Shown one piece after another: positions 1 through 5,926 of a stretch of 12,514 bases of DNA. Origin of the DNA: an uncultured Alistipes sp. (GTDB lineage Bacteria > Bacteroidota > Bacteroidia > Bacteroidales > Rikenellaceae); assembly GCA_910586375.1 (NCBI GenBank), contig CAJUIE010000039.1:1-12514 (forward strand), in the 5' to 3' direction. Each line of letters begins with the position of its first letter. The first letter of the stretch is position 1. Made by a program: the position numbers and the translations under genes. A model generated the notes under the pieces. That model was not told where the DNA came from. It did no database searches and saw nothing but the letters and a program-made list of their open reading frames with translations.

Positions 1-49
1 CCCCCCCCGACTGGGGTTATGTGCTGTATAAGAGTCATTTCGCGTTTTT

Positions 50-757
50 TTAGATCGTCAGTTTCTGCTCTTCGCTCAGGTTCTGGCCGATGGCGAAGAC
101 CTCGGCAGCGAAGAGAATGAGAATCCCCATAATGATCGGGGTGTAGGATATATGCAGGGTATCGTCTACCGTATGGACGGTGCCGGAGAGCAGTTCTGCG
201 GCATGGCTGGCCAGACGCCAGTTGACCATGTCGCGCAGCAGCTCCGCAGCGATCGTCAGGGCCCCGATCGTGCGCAGGCGGCCTACATTGCGGCGGTCGA
301 GCGGTCGCTCTTCGCGGACCGAGCGGCGCAGCGAGTGGATGATCCGGAACATCAGCACGATGATTGCCACCAGGAAGAGCAGCTTCGCAATCGAGGCGAC
401 GTAGAACCACGGATTACCGCCTATCGAGCCGAAGGCTATTCCCGCCACTGACGCGTCGGGTGCTTCACGGTCTACGATAATCGAGAGCGATGCGATGCTG
501 GCTTCGACCGACATGCCGTCTGCCGCGGTTATTTCGAAGGTTTGCGTGCTGCGAACGGGAATTTTGCCTAAGAGATAGATGCGGTGGGGTGTGCCTGCCT
601 CCCAGTTTTTGGCTATGTCGTTGCCTACCTGGGTCCCCGCGTCGCAGCTCTGGGCGAAGGAGGGCAGAAACCCGTGCAGGAGGCTTGCGACGAGTACGAT
701 GAAAAAGGTGATGTAGATAACCAGCAGGCGCTTCAGAAGCGTTTTCTTGTTCTGCAT
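50..757 (-). CDS. DUF2975-like integral membrane protein
   Basis: A 235-aa membrane protein. Hydrophobic segments are visible at about residues 9-31 (first membrane segment), 117-140, 163-178 (weaker) and 205-225. An extracytoplasmic loop of roughly 85 residues lies between the first two, and a basic cytoplasmic stretch (HSLRRSVREERPLDRRNVGRL region, about 141-162) follows the second. This arrangement, the RPLDRRNVGRLR-like segment and the acidic C-terminal tail ending EEQKLTI fit the DUF2975 family. In many bacteria such genes are followed by a small Cro/CI-type regulator. Only 49 nt remain in the window downstream, and the short reading frame there does not look like that regulator, so the partner cannot be confirmed. 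The ATG at 757 lies about 90 nt downstream of a good TAnnTTTG promoter. No biochemical function is known to me for the family. The family call is from overall pattern, not from a search. Confidence 0.75.
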   Translation of the reverse strand: MQNKKTLLKRLLVIYITFFIVLVASLLHGFLPSFAQSCDAGTQVGNDIAKNWEAGTPHRIYLLGKIPVRSTQTFEITAADGMSVEASIASLSIIVDREAPDASVAGIAFGSIGGNPWFYVASIAKLLFLVAIIVLMFRIIHSLRRSVREERPLDRRNVGRLRTIGALTIAAELLRDMVNWRLASHAAELLSGTVHTVDDTLHISYTPIIMGILILFAAEVFAIGQNLSEEQKLTI

Positions 758-848
758 TGTGTGGTGTTTATTGGTAGATTTTCATTATTCTGTTTTTTGA
801 CACTCAGGTGTTGCAGTCCACGACAGGCTTCAGCCCGAATAGTTGCAG

Positions 849-856
849 CAAATATA
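849..856 (-). promoter_or_regulatory. Bacteroidetes -7 element for the DUF2975 gene
   Basis: On the minus strand this reads TATATTTG, an exact match to the TAnnTTTG consensus of the Bacteroidetes primary sigma factor. It implies a 5' leader of roughly 85 nt before the ATG at 757. I see no convincing -33 TTG element at the expected distance. Confidence 0.6.
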
Positions 857-923
857 CGATTTGTTGCCTGAAAAACAAATAATATTTATCGTTTTGCGAT
901 AAAATCGTTGTCGCGATACAAAA

Positions 924-951
924 AAAAAGACGGCCTACAGAGCCGTCTTTC
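924..951 (-). terminator. Intrinsic terminator overlapping the end of the 72-aa ORF
   Basis: On the minus strand an AAAGACGGC arm, a short TCTGTAG-containing loop and a GCCGTCTTT arm run directly into a T tract (the A run beginning near 920 on the plus strand). The stem includes the last codons and the TAG stop (935-937) of the small ORF at 935-1153. This placement is a classical arrangement and is the best support that the small ORF is a real transcription unit. Confidence 0.8.
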
Positions 952-1153
952 CGATGCACGTGTCGTCTCCGAAGAGGCTCCATTTGTTGCCGTAGGTTGC
1001 GTCGTTCGAGGCCTTGATGGCTTCGATGGGGTTCTTGCCCTTTTCGAGCAGGTAGAAATAGGCGATCGTGGTGCCTGCGTTGATGTAGGGAATCCAGGTT
1101 GAGTCTGGTGGTTTCCATAGGTTAAGTATTTTGACAGTTAATAATTTAGACAA
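935..1153 (-). CDS. Small orphan ORF, 72 aa, TTG start, unknown function
   Basis: I do not recognise this protein. It begins at a TTG codon; an in-frame TAA occurs 5 codons upstream (1169-1171) and no ATG or GTG is available in frame. It is soluble, with a short hydrophobic patch (INAGTTIAYFYLL, about residues 24-36), followed by KGKNPIEAIKASN and then GNKWSLFGDDTC near the end. That last string weakly recalls the NLLGDPTL-type C-terminal ends of caspase-fold or C25-like peptidases. The ORF could therefore be the surviving 3' end of a longer gene whose front was lost. A terminator stem includes its last codons and stop, which supports past or present transcription. Its 5' end runs into the AT-rich divergent promoter area of the thioesterase. 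It could be a small functional protein, a gene remnant or a chance frame. Confidence 0.4.
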   Translation of the reverse strand: MSKLLTVKILNLWKPPDSTWIPYINAGTTIAYFYLLEKGKNPIEAIKASNDATYGNKWSLFGDDTCIGKTAL

Positions 1154-1169
1154 AAAGAGAAAAAAAAGT

Positions 1170-1177
1170 TATCTTTG
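1170..1177 (+). promoter_or_regulatory. -7 element for the acyl-ACP thioesterase gene
   Basis: TATCTTTG matches TAnnTTTG exactly. Transcription would begin near 1182-1185, about 22 nt before the ATG at 1206. This decides the start of the thioesterase, because an in-frame upstream ATG at 1131 would lie before the promoter. Confidence 0.7.
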
Positions 1178-1205
1178 TCTGTTGTTTTTGAAAAGGTACG
1201 AATTT

Positions 1206-1934
1206 ATGGTTGCAGAATCGCACTATACTTACCGGGTCGAGCCCCAGGATGTTGATTTCACGCTTCGCGCTACGATACCCGCACTGGGGGCTGCCGTGCT
1301 TAATACGGCGGGGGCCGACGCTCATGGCAAAGGTTTCGGTGTTGATGCCCTGAATGCTGCCAACCATTCGTGGGTACTCTCGCGCATTGCTTTCGAGTTC
1401 GACAGTCGCCCCGGGCAGTATGTCGATTACGATGTTGCTACATGGATCAGCGATTACGGCCGGGTATTGTCGACCCGTAACTTCGTCCTTACCGATGCCC
1501 GGGGCCATGAGTTCGGGCGAGCTGTGTCGCAGTGGGCGATGATCGACCTTGCAACTCGCTCGGCCATTGATCTTTCGGGTGTGGGGCGCGAACATGCCGA
1601 TGCCGTGGTCGACATCCCCGTGCCGGCAGAACGGCCTCGCAAGATTCGCGAGGTGCACCCCGGCAAGGTCGTGGAACATCCGGTGGTATATAGCGATATA
1701 GATTTCAATTGTCATGTCAACACGATGCGTTATATCGAGATGATGCTCGATCTGTTGCCCATCGAGTGGCTGACGAGCGAGGAGTCCGTGCGTCTCGATG
1801 TTCATTTTCTCAGGGAGTGCCGTTATGGGCAGACGCTCTCTGTGGGTTGCGAACAGCAGGAGCGGGGGGCACTCTTTGAGGTGTGTGCCGAGCCAGGCAT
1901 TGCTGCGGTACGTGCTGCTGTTGTCTGGAAATAG
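1206..1934 (+). CDS. Acyl-ACP thioesterase (FatA/FatB-like, PF01643 type)
   Basis: A 242-aa protein predicted to hydrolyse acyl-ACP to free fatty acid and ACP in the cytoplasm, ending or diverting fatty acid synthesis. The length fits the bacterial members of this family, which consist of two tandem hotdog domains (about residues 5-135 and 150-240). The first domain holds the HSWVLSRIAFEF segment (54-65), typical of the substrate-binding helix and strand. The second holds SDIDFNCHVNTMRYIE (163-178), where the D-x-N-x-H-V-N pattern (D166, N168, H170, N172) matches the conserved, catalytically important region. The start at 1206 was chosen because the -7 promoter element lies at 1170-1177 and alignable sequence begins there. 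The gene is closely followed by bacterioferritin but separated from it by a terminator hairpin. Confidence in the family is high; substrate chain length cannot be read from sequence. Confidence 0.88.
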   Translation: MVAESHYTYRVEPQDVDFTLRATIPALGAAVLNTAGADAHGKGFGVDALNAANHSWVLSRIAFEFDSRPGQYVDYDVATWISDYGRVLSTRNFVLTDARGHEFGRAVSQWAMIDLATRSAIDLSGVGREHADAVVDIPVPAERPRKIREVHPGKVVEHPVVYSDIDFNCHVNTMRYIEMMLDLLPIEWLTSEESVRLDVHFLRECRYGQTLSVGCEQQERGALFEVCAEPGIAAVRAAVVWK

Positions 1935-1958
1935 CCCTCTTCGGGTCGGTTGTGGAAC

Positions 1959-1991
1959 AGGTTTTGCAGAGAAGCTGCAAAACCTTTTTTT
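1959..1991 (+). terminator. Intrinsic terminator between thioesterase and bacterioferritin (possible attenuator)
   Basis: A perfect 11-bp stem (1959-1969 with 1975-1985) with a 5-nt AGAAG loop is followed directly by a run of seven T (1985-1991). It ends the thioesterase transcript. The bacterioferritin ATG lies at 2002, only 11 nt after the T run, which leaves no room for a separate promoter. The hairpin therefore also sits in the bacterioferritin leader and may act as an attenuator. Confidence 0.85.
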
Positions 1992-2001
1992 ATACGCGAT
2001 T

Positions 2002-2535
2002 ATGGAAGCCACAGCCGTCAAGAACAAGTATCAGGTGAGCATCGACCTGCTGAACGATGCCGTAGCCAAGGAGATCGCCACGTCGCTCCAGTATATGTAT
2101 TTCCACACCCATTTTGAGGATGCCCGTTATCGTTATCTTTCGCGCATCATGCGGGAGATTTCGATTGCCGAGATGCGTCACATTGAGGAGTTCTCCGAAC
2201 GGATTCTCTTTTTGGAGGGCGACGTCGATATGAATCCCGCGTTCCGCACGCGGCAGATCACCGATGTTAAGGAGATGTTGCGTATGGCTATGGAGCTCGA
2301 AGCGAGCACCATCGATCGTTATAACGAAGCGTCGCGCATTGCTGCGGAGCAGAAGGACGCCGTGACGCATAAAATGTTCCAGGACATCATCGCTGAGGAG
2401 GAGAACCATTTCGATACATTCCGCACCGAGTTGCAGAACCTCGAAGATTACGGCGAGAAGTATCTGGCGCTTCAGTCCGTCGCTGGCAGCAAGCAGGCCG
2501 CCCGCAGTCTCCATCACTCCGGTGAGGAGGAGTAG
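2002..2535 (+). CDS. bfr: Bacterioferritin / ferritin-like di-iron protein
   Basis: A 177-aa four-helix protein of the bacterioferritin family, which oxidises Fe(II) at a di-iron centre and stores iron in a 24-subunit shell. All expected ferroxidase ligands are visible by comparison with E. coli Bfr: E24, E57, H60, E100, E133 and H136. The motif AEMRH (56-60) keeps the methionine (M58) equivalent to E. coli Met52, the axial haem ligand, so haem binding at the subunit interface is plausible. The block SERILFLEG (65-73) is nearly identical to the E. coli ERILFLEG block. The C-terminal tail is about 15 residues longer than in E. coli. The ATG at 2002 is the only sensible start. The 5' leader contains a strong terminator, so transcription probably reads through from upstream under some condition. 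A ferritin-like relative without haem cannot be excluded. Confidence 0.88.
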   Translation: MEATAVKNKYQVSIDLLNDAVAKEIATSLQYMYFHTHFEDARYRYLSRIMREISIAEMRHIEEFSERILFLEGDVDMNPAFRTRQITDVKEMLRMAMELEASTIDRYNEASRIAAEQKDAVTHKMFQDIIAEEENHFDTFRTELQNLEDYGEKYLALQSVAGSKQAARSLHHSGEEE

Positions 2536-2767
2536 CCCCTTTCTTTTGCGGGGCGCCAATTGTTTTTGCAACGGTAGCCCTACCTCCCGCTGCTGCTGCT
2601 TTTGCGTCCCCGGGCATTTACGCCCCCGCAGTCTGCGGCCCGAATATAAACATCGCTCCGCCCGGTAGAGGCCTTTTTTTGCAACGCCTTTGGGGCGTTG
2701 TCTCTTCGGCGAGCCCTCCCCCTCGCCGCCGAAGAGAAATTTTTCGCTGGCTCCGGCTCTTATTCCT
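2536..2767. repeat. GC-rich intergenic hairpin region after bacterioferritin
   Basis: No credible gene. The stretch holds a weak GCCCC/GGGGC hairpin just after the bfr stop (about 2536-2560, possibly a weak terminator), a CCGCAG-T-CTGCGG palindrome near 2627-2640, a CAACGCC/GGCGTTG hairpin near 2681-2700, and a TCTCTTCGGCG / CGCCGAAGAGA-type inverted repeat around 2700-2738. Similar GC-rich inverted repeats occur at 4344-4480 and 7990-8147, which suggests a dispersed intergenic repeat family rather than coding DNA. Confidence 0.5.
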
Positions 2768-2886
2768 GGCGCCACTTTTCTTTGTCTTGGCAAAGTCCGC
2801 GGGCGGCTTGCCCCGCCCCTCTCTTATCCATGACGCCCCCATTGGAGGCGCCACTTTTCTTCGCCTCGGCAAAGTCCGCGGGCGGC
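2768..2886. repeat. Two 40-nt direct repeats, 79-nt period
   Basis: The unit at 2768-2807 recurs at 2847-2886. It begins GGCGCCACTTTTCTT and ends GGCAAAGTCCGCGGGCGGC. The two copies differ at only 3 of 40 positions, all T/C changes in the middle. The 39-nt spacer differs in kind (CCCCGCCCC-rich). The repeats abut the right end of the orphan variable-region fragment (copy A). Function unknown. Confidence 0.8.
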
Positions 2887-2909
2887 CTCTGCTCTCGGCT
2901 TACGCAAAG

Positions 2910-3098
2910 TTGCACGCAGCGAACGGGGAGACTGCTTGAACGGTTGCCGTAGTTCTCGGGGTACACGAAGGAACTGAGAAAGTACAAGTTCGACCCGCTC
3001 ACGCCCGACGCCGAGGCAGGCGCACTGCTCCAGGCGTAACCGCCCGTGCCCACACCGTACAGGCCGCCGGAATCGCCGGCGCGGATACCCGAAGCGGG
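2910..3098 (-). pseudogene. Orphan C-terminal fragment of a TIGR02145 / C-lectin-fold protein (variable-region copy A)
   Basis: On the minus strand 63 codons read from PASGIRAGDSGGLYGVG to NRSSSLPVRCVQ. The pattern PASGYR...SGGLY...GYAWSS...NR...PVRCVQ is the typical C-terminal end of Fibrobacter succinogenes major paralogous domain proteins (TIGR02145). That fold is often the variable domain of diversity-generating retroelement targets. Only this end is present: there is no start codon, signal peptide or upstream domain. The normal stop codon after VQ is missing, so the frame runs on into the intergenic repeat. Copy B (11298-11486, plus strand) has exactly the same boundaries. The codon-position pattern of their differences is described in the findings. 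I infer a displaced or dead variable-region cassette; a decayed member of a surface-protein family is the alternative. Confidence 0.7.
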
Positions 3099-3173
3099 GT
3101 TGAGGGTTTGCAGGGATGGGCCGGGGCGTCGTGCTTTTTGGCAGGTACGGGTTGCAACTCCCGGCTTTTATCG

Positions 3174-3181
3174 TATCTTTG
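3174..3181 (+). promoter_or_regulatory. -7 element directly before the glycosyltransferase ATG
   Basis: TATCTTTG is an exact TAnnTTTG match that ends 5 nt before the ATG at 3187. Transcription would start at or within a base or two of the ATG, so the mRNA would have little or no leader. Confidence 0.6.
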
Positions 3182-3186
3182 CCGAT

Positions 3187-4323
3187 ATGAAGATTGCGAT
3201 TCTGGGCCCGGCGCACCCTTATCGGGGCGGCTTGGCATCGATCATGGAGACGATGGCCCGTGTCTTCCAGCGGCGGGGCGACCAGGTGAAGATCGACACG
3301 TTCACCTTGCAGTACCCGGCACTGTTCTTTCCCGGTAAAAGTCAGACGGTCGACACGCCGCCGCCCGACGATCTATGTATCGGGCGCAGTGTTAATACGA
3401 TGAATCCGTTCAACTGGTGGCGTGTGGGACGGCGTTTGCGGCGTGAGCGGGTCGATTTTGTGCTGCTGAAGTACTGGACGCCGTTCATGGCGCCCTGTTT
3501 CGGCACCATCGCCCGGCTGGCCCGCAAGAACGGCCATACGCGGGTGCTGTGCCAGATTGACAATGTGGAGCCGCACGAACACCATTTCACCGACAAGCCG
3601 TTCAATCGTTACTTTTTACGCTCGGTCGACGGGTTCGTCTACATGTCCGAGCAGGTGCACCGCGAGCTGACGGCTTATACCGACGCTCCGGCGCTCTTTT
3701 CGCCGCACCCGTTGTTCGAGCACTTCGGCGGGCGGGTCGATCGCGGCGAGGCCTGCGTGCGCTTGGGGCTCGACCCGGCGATAAATTATGTGCTTTTCTT
3801 TGGTCTGATTCGCGATTATAAGGGGCTCGACCTGCTCCTGGATGCCTGGGCCTTGCTGCGGCGCGAGGGACGTGTTCAAGGACGGAAACTCCTCGTGGCG
3901 GGGGAGTTTTATACTCCCAGGGAGCCTTACTTGGCTCGGATCGCCGCACATGGATTGGAGGACGAAGTGATTCTCCACGACCGTTTTGTCCCCGACACAG
4001 AGGTTAAGTACTACTTTTCGGTGGCTGACTGCGTGGTGCAGCCCTATAAAACCGCTACGCAAAGCGGTGTTACGCAGATCGCTTACCAGTTTTGCACGCC
4101 GATGATTGTCACGGCGGTCGGCGGATTGCCCGAGATTGTGCCCGACGGCCGGGTAGGGTATGTCTGCCCGCCGACGGCCGAAGGTGTGGCCGATGCCATC
4201 GGGCGTATCTACGAGCCGGGTGTGCTGGAGCGGTTCCGCGAAAACTGCGTCGAGGAGCGGCGGCGGTTTTCGTGGGAGGAGATGTGCAGCCGGATTACGG
4301 AGCTGTACGAGAAGGTGAAATAA
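3187..4323 (+). CDS. Glycosyltransferase, GT4-like (GT-B fold)
   Basis: A 378-aa GT-B glycosyltransferase, predicted to move a sugar from an activated nucleotide donor to a surface glycan or glycolipid at the cytoplasmic face of the membrane. The start MKIAILGPAHPYRGGLA (1-17) is the first Rossmann strand and glycine-rich loop. The C-terminal domain begins around residue 195 (INYVLFFGLIRDYKGLDLLLDA, a standard GT4 block) and includes the donor-site area ATQSGVTQIAYQFCTPM and GGLPEIV. The canonical E-x7-E glutamates are not there: the region reads Q-S-G-V-T-Q-I-A, as in a Bacteroidetes subgroup I recognise by pattern. The ATG at 3187 was preferred over an in-frame upstream start at 3046 because similarity begins there and a promoter ends 5 nt before it. 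It appears monocistronic, flanked by repeats, so the acceptor and pathway cannot be deduced from neighbours. Confidence 0.85.
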   Translation: MKIAILGPAHPYRGGLASIMETMARVFQRRGDQVKIDTFTLQYPALFFPGKSQTVDTPPPDDLCIGRSVNTMNPFNWWRVGRRLRRERVDFVLLKYWTPFMAPCFGTIARLARKNGHTRVLCQIDNVEPHEHHFTDKPFNRYFLRSVDGFVYMSEQVHRELTAYTDAPALFSPHPLFEHFGGRVDRGEACVRLGLDPAINYVLFFGLIRDYKGLDLLLDAWALLRREGRVQGRKLLVAGEFYTPREPYLARIAAHGLEDEVILHDRFVPDTEVKYYFSVADCVVQPYKTATQSGVTQIAYQFCTPMIVTAVGGLPEIVPDGRVGYVCPPTAEGVADAIGRIYEPGVLERFRENCVEERRRFSWEEMCSRITELYEKVK

Positions 4324-4343
4324 GCGTTGGCTGTGTCCCGAAT

Positions 4344-4480
4344 GATTTTCGACCGCAGGTCGTGCGGGCCGCAGCCTTCGCCGCGCGGAGGCCCGCAACA
4401 TTTTGTCGCGTGCACTCCGCAGGCTTCGACCCGAGTACAAATCCGTTGGCTGCGGCTCACGCAACGCTGCGAGTTGCAAA
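4344..4480. repeat. GC-rich intergenic repeat between glycosyltransferase and MFS gene
   Basis: The stretch contains a TGCGGGCC / GGCCCGCA inverted repeat (around 4363-4397). The 16-nt segment CGCGGAGGCCCGCAAC at 4384-4399 recurs as its exact reverse complement at 8099-8114 in another intergenic region. Similarity continues beyond it (RGGCTSCGGCCCG and GAAAAT). It is best read as a copy of a dispersed intergenic repeat. No coding evidence is seen. Confidence 0.6.
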
Positions 4481-4484
4481 AAAC

Positions 4485-4520
4485 AACCGACATCCTCAAG
4501 GCAGGATGTCGGTTTCTTTT
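4485..4520. terminator. Bidirectional intrinsic terminator
   Basis: A perfect 12-bp stem (4485-4496 with 4503-4514) with a 6-nt loop has a T-rich tract on the plus side (4512-4520) and an A-rich tract on the other (4478-4486), which is T-rich on the minus strand. It can stop the glycosyltransferase transcript arriving from the left and the TPR-MFS transcript arriving from the right. Confidence 0.85.
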
Positions 4521-4538
4521 ATGCCGGAATTCGGTCGT

Positions 4539-5909
4539 CTATTTTTTGATATTGGGCAGTTCGAGACCGTAGCCTTTCTTGCGGTCCTCTGTCTTGAGGT
4601 AGAAGCTGAAGATGAAGGCCAGCACACCGAACGACGAGAAGATGATCATCGGCATCGTGTAGCCGCCCGTTGCGTCGAGCACTTTGCCGATCAACAGCGG
4701 TACGAGGCACAGCCCGATGTTCTGAATCCAGAAGATGAGGCAGTAGGCCGAGCCGAGGATCTTTTCGTCGATGATCTTCGGCACCGAGGGCCACAGGGCG
4801 GCCGGCACCAACGAGAACGACACGCCGAGGGTCACGACCAGCAGCAGCGCCAGCCCTTTCGAGGGGAAGAGCGGCAGCAGAAATGCGAAGCTCAGGTGGC
4901 AGCAGATCATGATTACAGCTCCGACCATCAGCATCGTGGCGCCCTTGCCCCGGAAATCGAGCAGTGCGCCCAGGAACGGAGTGAGGATCATGGCCAGAAT
5001 GGGGAAGCAGCTGAAGAGCCGGGCGGCCGGTTCGGCACCGATTCCCAGTGTCACTTCGAGGAAATTGGGCGCGTAGCGCTGGAAGGGGAAGATAGCCGAG
5101 TAGTAGAGCACGCACAGCAGCGCCACAAGCCAGAACATCTTGCTGGAGAAGATTTTACCTAAGTCCGAAATATGGAACTCCTCGTCCGACGATTTCTCTT
5201 CCTTCCTTTCGCCGGAGGCGATCAGCTGTTTGTCGAGCTTCCGATCCATGAGGACGAAGACCGTATAACACAGCAGCCCGACGACGAGCAGGGCGGTGCA
5301 GAACGCCACGGGGGCCACGATCGACTGGTCGTAGCGGTTGGAGATCATCGGGGAGATCCACATCACGGCGAAGACTCCCAGACGCGCGATGGCCATTTCC
5401 AGACCCATCGCGAGCGCCATTTCCTTGCCCTGGAACCACTTGGCGATGGCCTTGGAGACCGTCGTACCGGCCATTTCGCAACCGCATCCGAAGATCATGA
5501 AGCCCAGTGACGCCATCTTGGCACTGGCGGGAAAGGCCGTCCACCAGCTGCCAAGCCAGTGGCAGAGTGCCGTGGTCTGAAACCAGTCGGTGATACCCAC
5601 GAACTTGATCGAGGCGCCCAGCACCATCAATCCGGCCGACAGCAGGCCCGTGAAGCGAATGCCCATTTTGTCGAGGATGATGCCCGCGAAGATGAGGAAA
5701 AAGACGAAGACGTTCAGAAAATACTCCGACGCGGCGTAAGTGCCGAAGGTCGCGCTGTCCCAGTTGAGGGTCTCGCCCAGAAGCGTTTTGAGCGGCGACA
5801 TCACGTCGACGAACATGTAGCCGAAGAACATCATCGAGGCGATGAGCACCAGGGCCGTCCACCGTGCGAGGGCCGAATCGTTGAGTTTGCGTTGGATAGT
5901 TTCTGTCAT
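4539..5909 (-). CDS. MFS transporter, MFSD1-like (possible dipeptide transporter)
   Basis: A 456-aa integral membrane protein with about 12 hydrophobic segments and a central charged loop (about 225-255, rich in K/E). A loop 2-3 motif A-like sequence is present (GIILDKMGIR, 76-85). Two blocks match what I know of the MFSD1 family: FGCGCEMAGTTVSKAIAKWF with GKEMALAMGLEMAIARLG (140-178), and ALWPSVPKIIDEKILGSAY followed by IQNIGL in the C-terminal half. Human MFSD1 is a lysosomal dipeptide transporter, so peptide transport is a reasonable inference but unproven here. A 30-residue insertion with several Trp lies between the third and fourth segments (about 106-133). The start at 5909 (MTETIQRKL) was chosen over an in-frame start at 6011 because that one lies inside the upstream gene. 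It starts 17 nt after the TPR gene stop, so the two are probably cotranscribed. Confidence 0.8.
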   Translation of the reverse strand: MTETIQRKLNDSALARWTALVLIASMMFFGYMFVDVMSPLKTLLGETLNWDSATFGTYAASEYFLNVFVFFLIFAGIILDKMGIRFTGLLSAGLMVLGASIKFVGITDWFQTTALCHWLGSWWTAFPASAKMASLGFMIFGCGCEMAGTTVSKAIAKWFQGKEMALAMGLEMAIARLGVFAVMWISPMISNRYDQSIVAPVAFCTALLVVGLLCYTVFVLMDRKLDKQLIASGERKEEKSSDEEFHISDLGKIFSSKMFWLVALLCVLYYSAIFPFQRYAPNFLEVTLGIGAEPAARLFSCFPILAMILTPFLGALLDFRGKGATMLMVGAVIMICCHLSFAFLLPLFPSKGLALLLVVTLGVSFSLVPAALWPSVPKIIDEKILGSAYCLIFWIQNIGLCLVPLLIGKVLDATGGYTMPMIIFSSFGVLAFIFSFYLKTEDRKKGYGLELPNIKK

Positions 5910-5926
5910 GTTATCTTGATTTTTAG

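Noticed and set aside
1146..2027. Long minus-strand open frame of 293 codons opposite the thioesterase
   Set aside because: Its sequence has no family features, is rich in His, Arg and Pro typical of antisense frames, and lies exactly opposite a recognisable gene with its own promoter.
1990..2793. Minus-strand open frame of 267 codons opposite bacterioferritin and the following repeats
   Set aside because: Opposite a strongly conserved gene and continuing into repeat DNA; no start context or family signal.
2768..2886. CRISPR array
   Set aside because: Only two 40-nt units with one spacer, imperfect match, no further units, no leader or cas genes.
2618..2952. Several overlapping open frames in the GC-rich intergenic region
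   Set aside because: The repeated peptide strings appear in different frames because the DNA units are repeated; composition is that of repeats, not protein.
4092..5162. Plus-strand open frame of 356 codons spanning the glycosyltransferase end and the MFS gene
   Set aside because: Low-complexity composition (R, H, Q, E rich), overlap with two recognisable genes and a terminator in its middle show it is a shadow frame.
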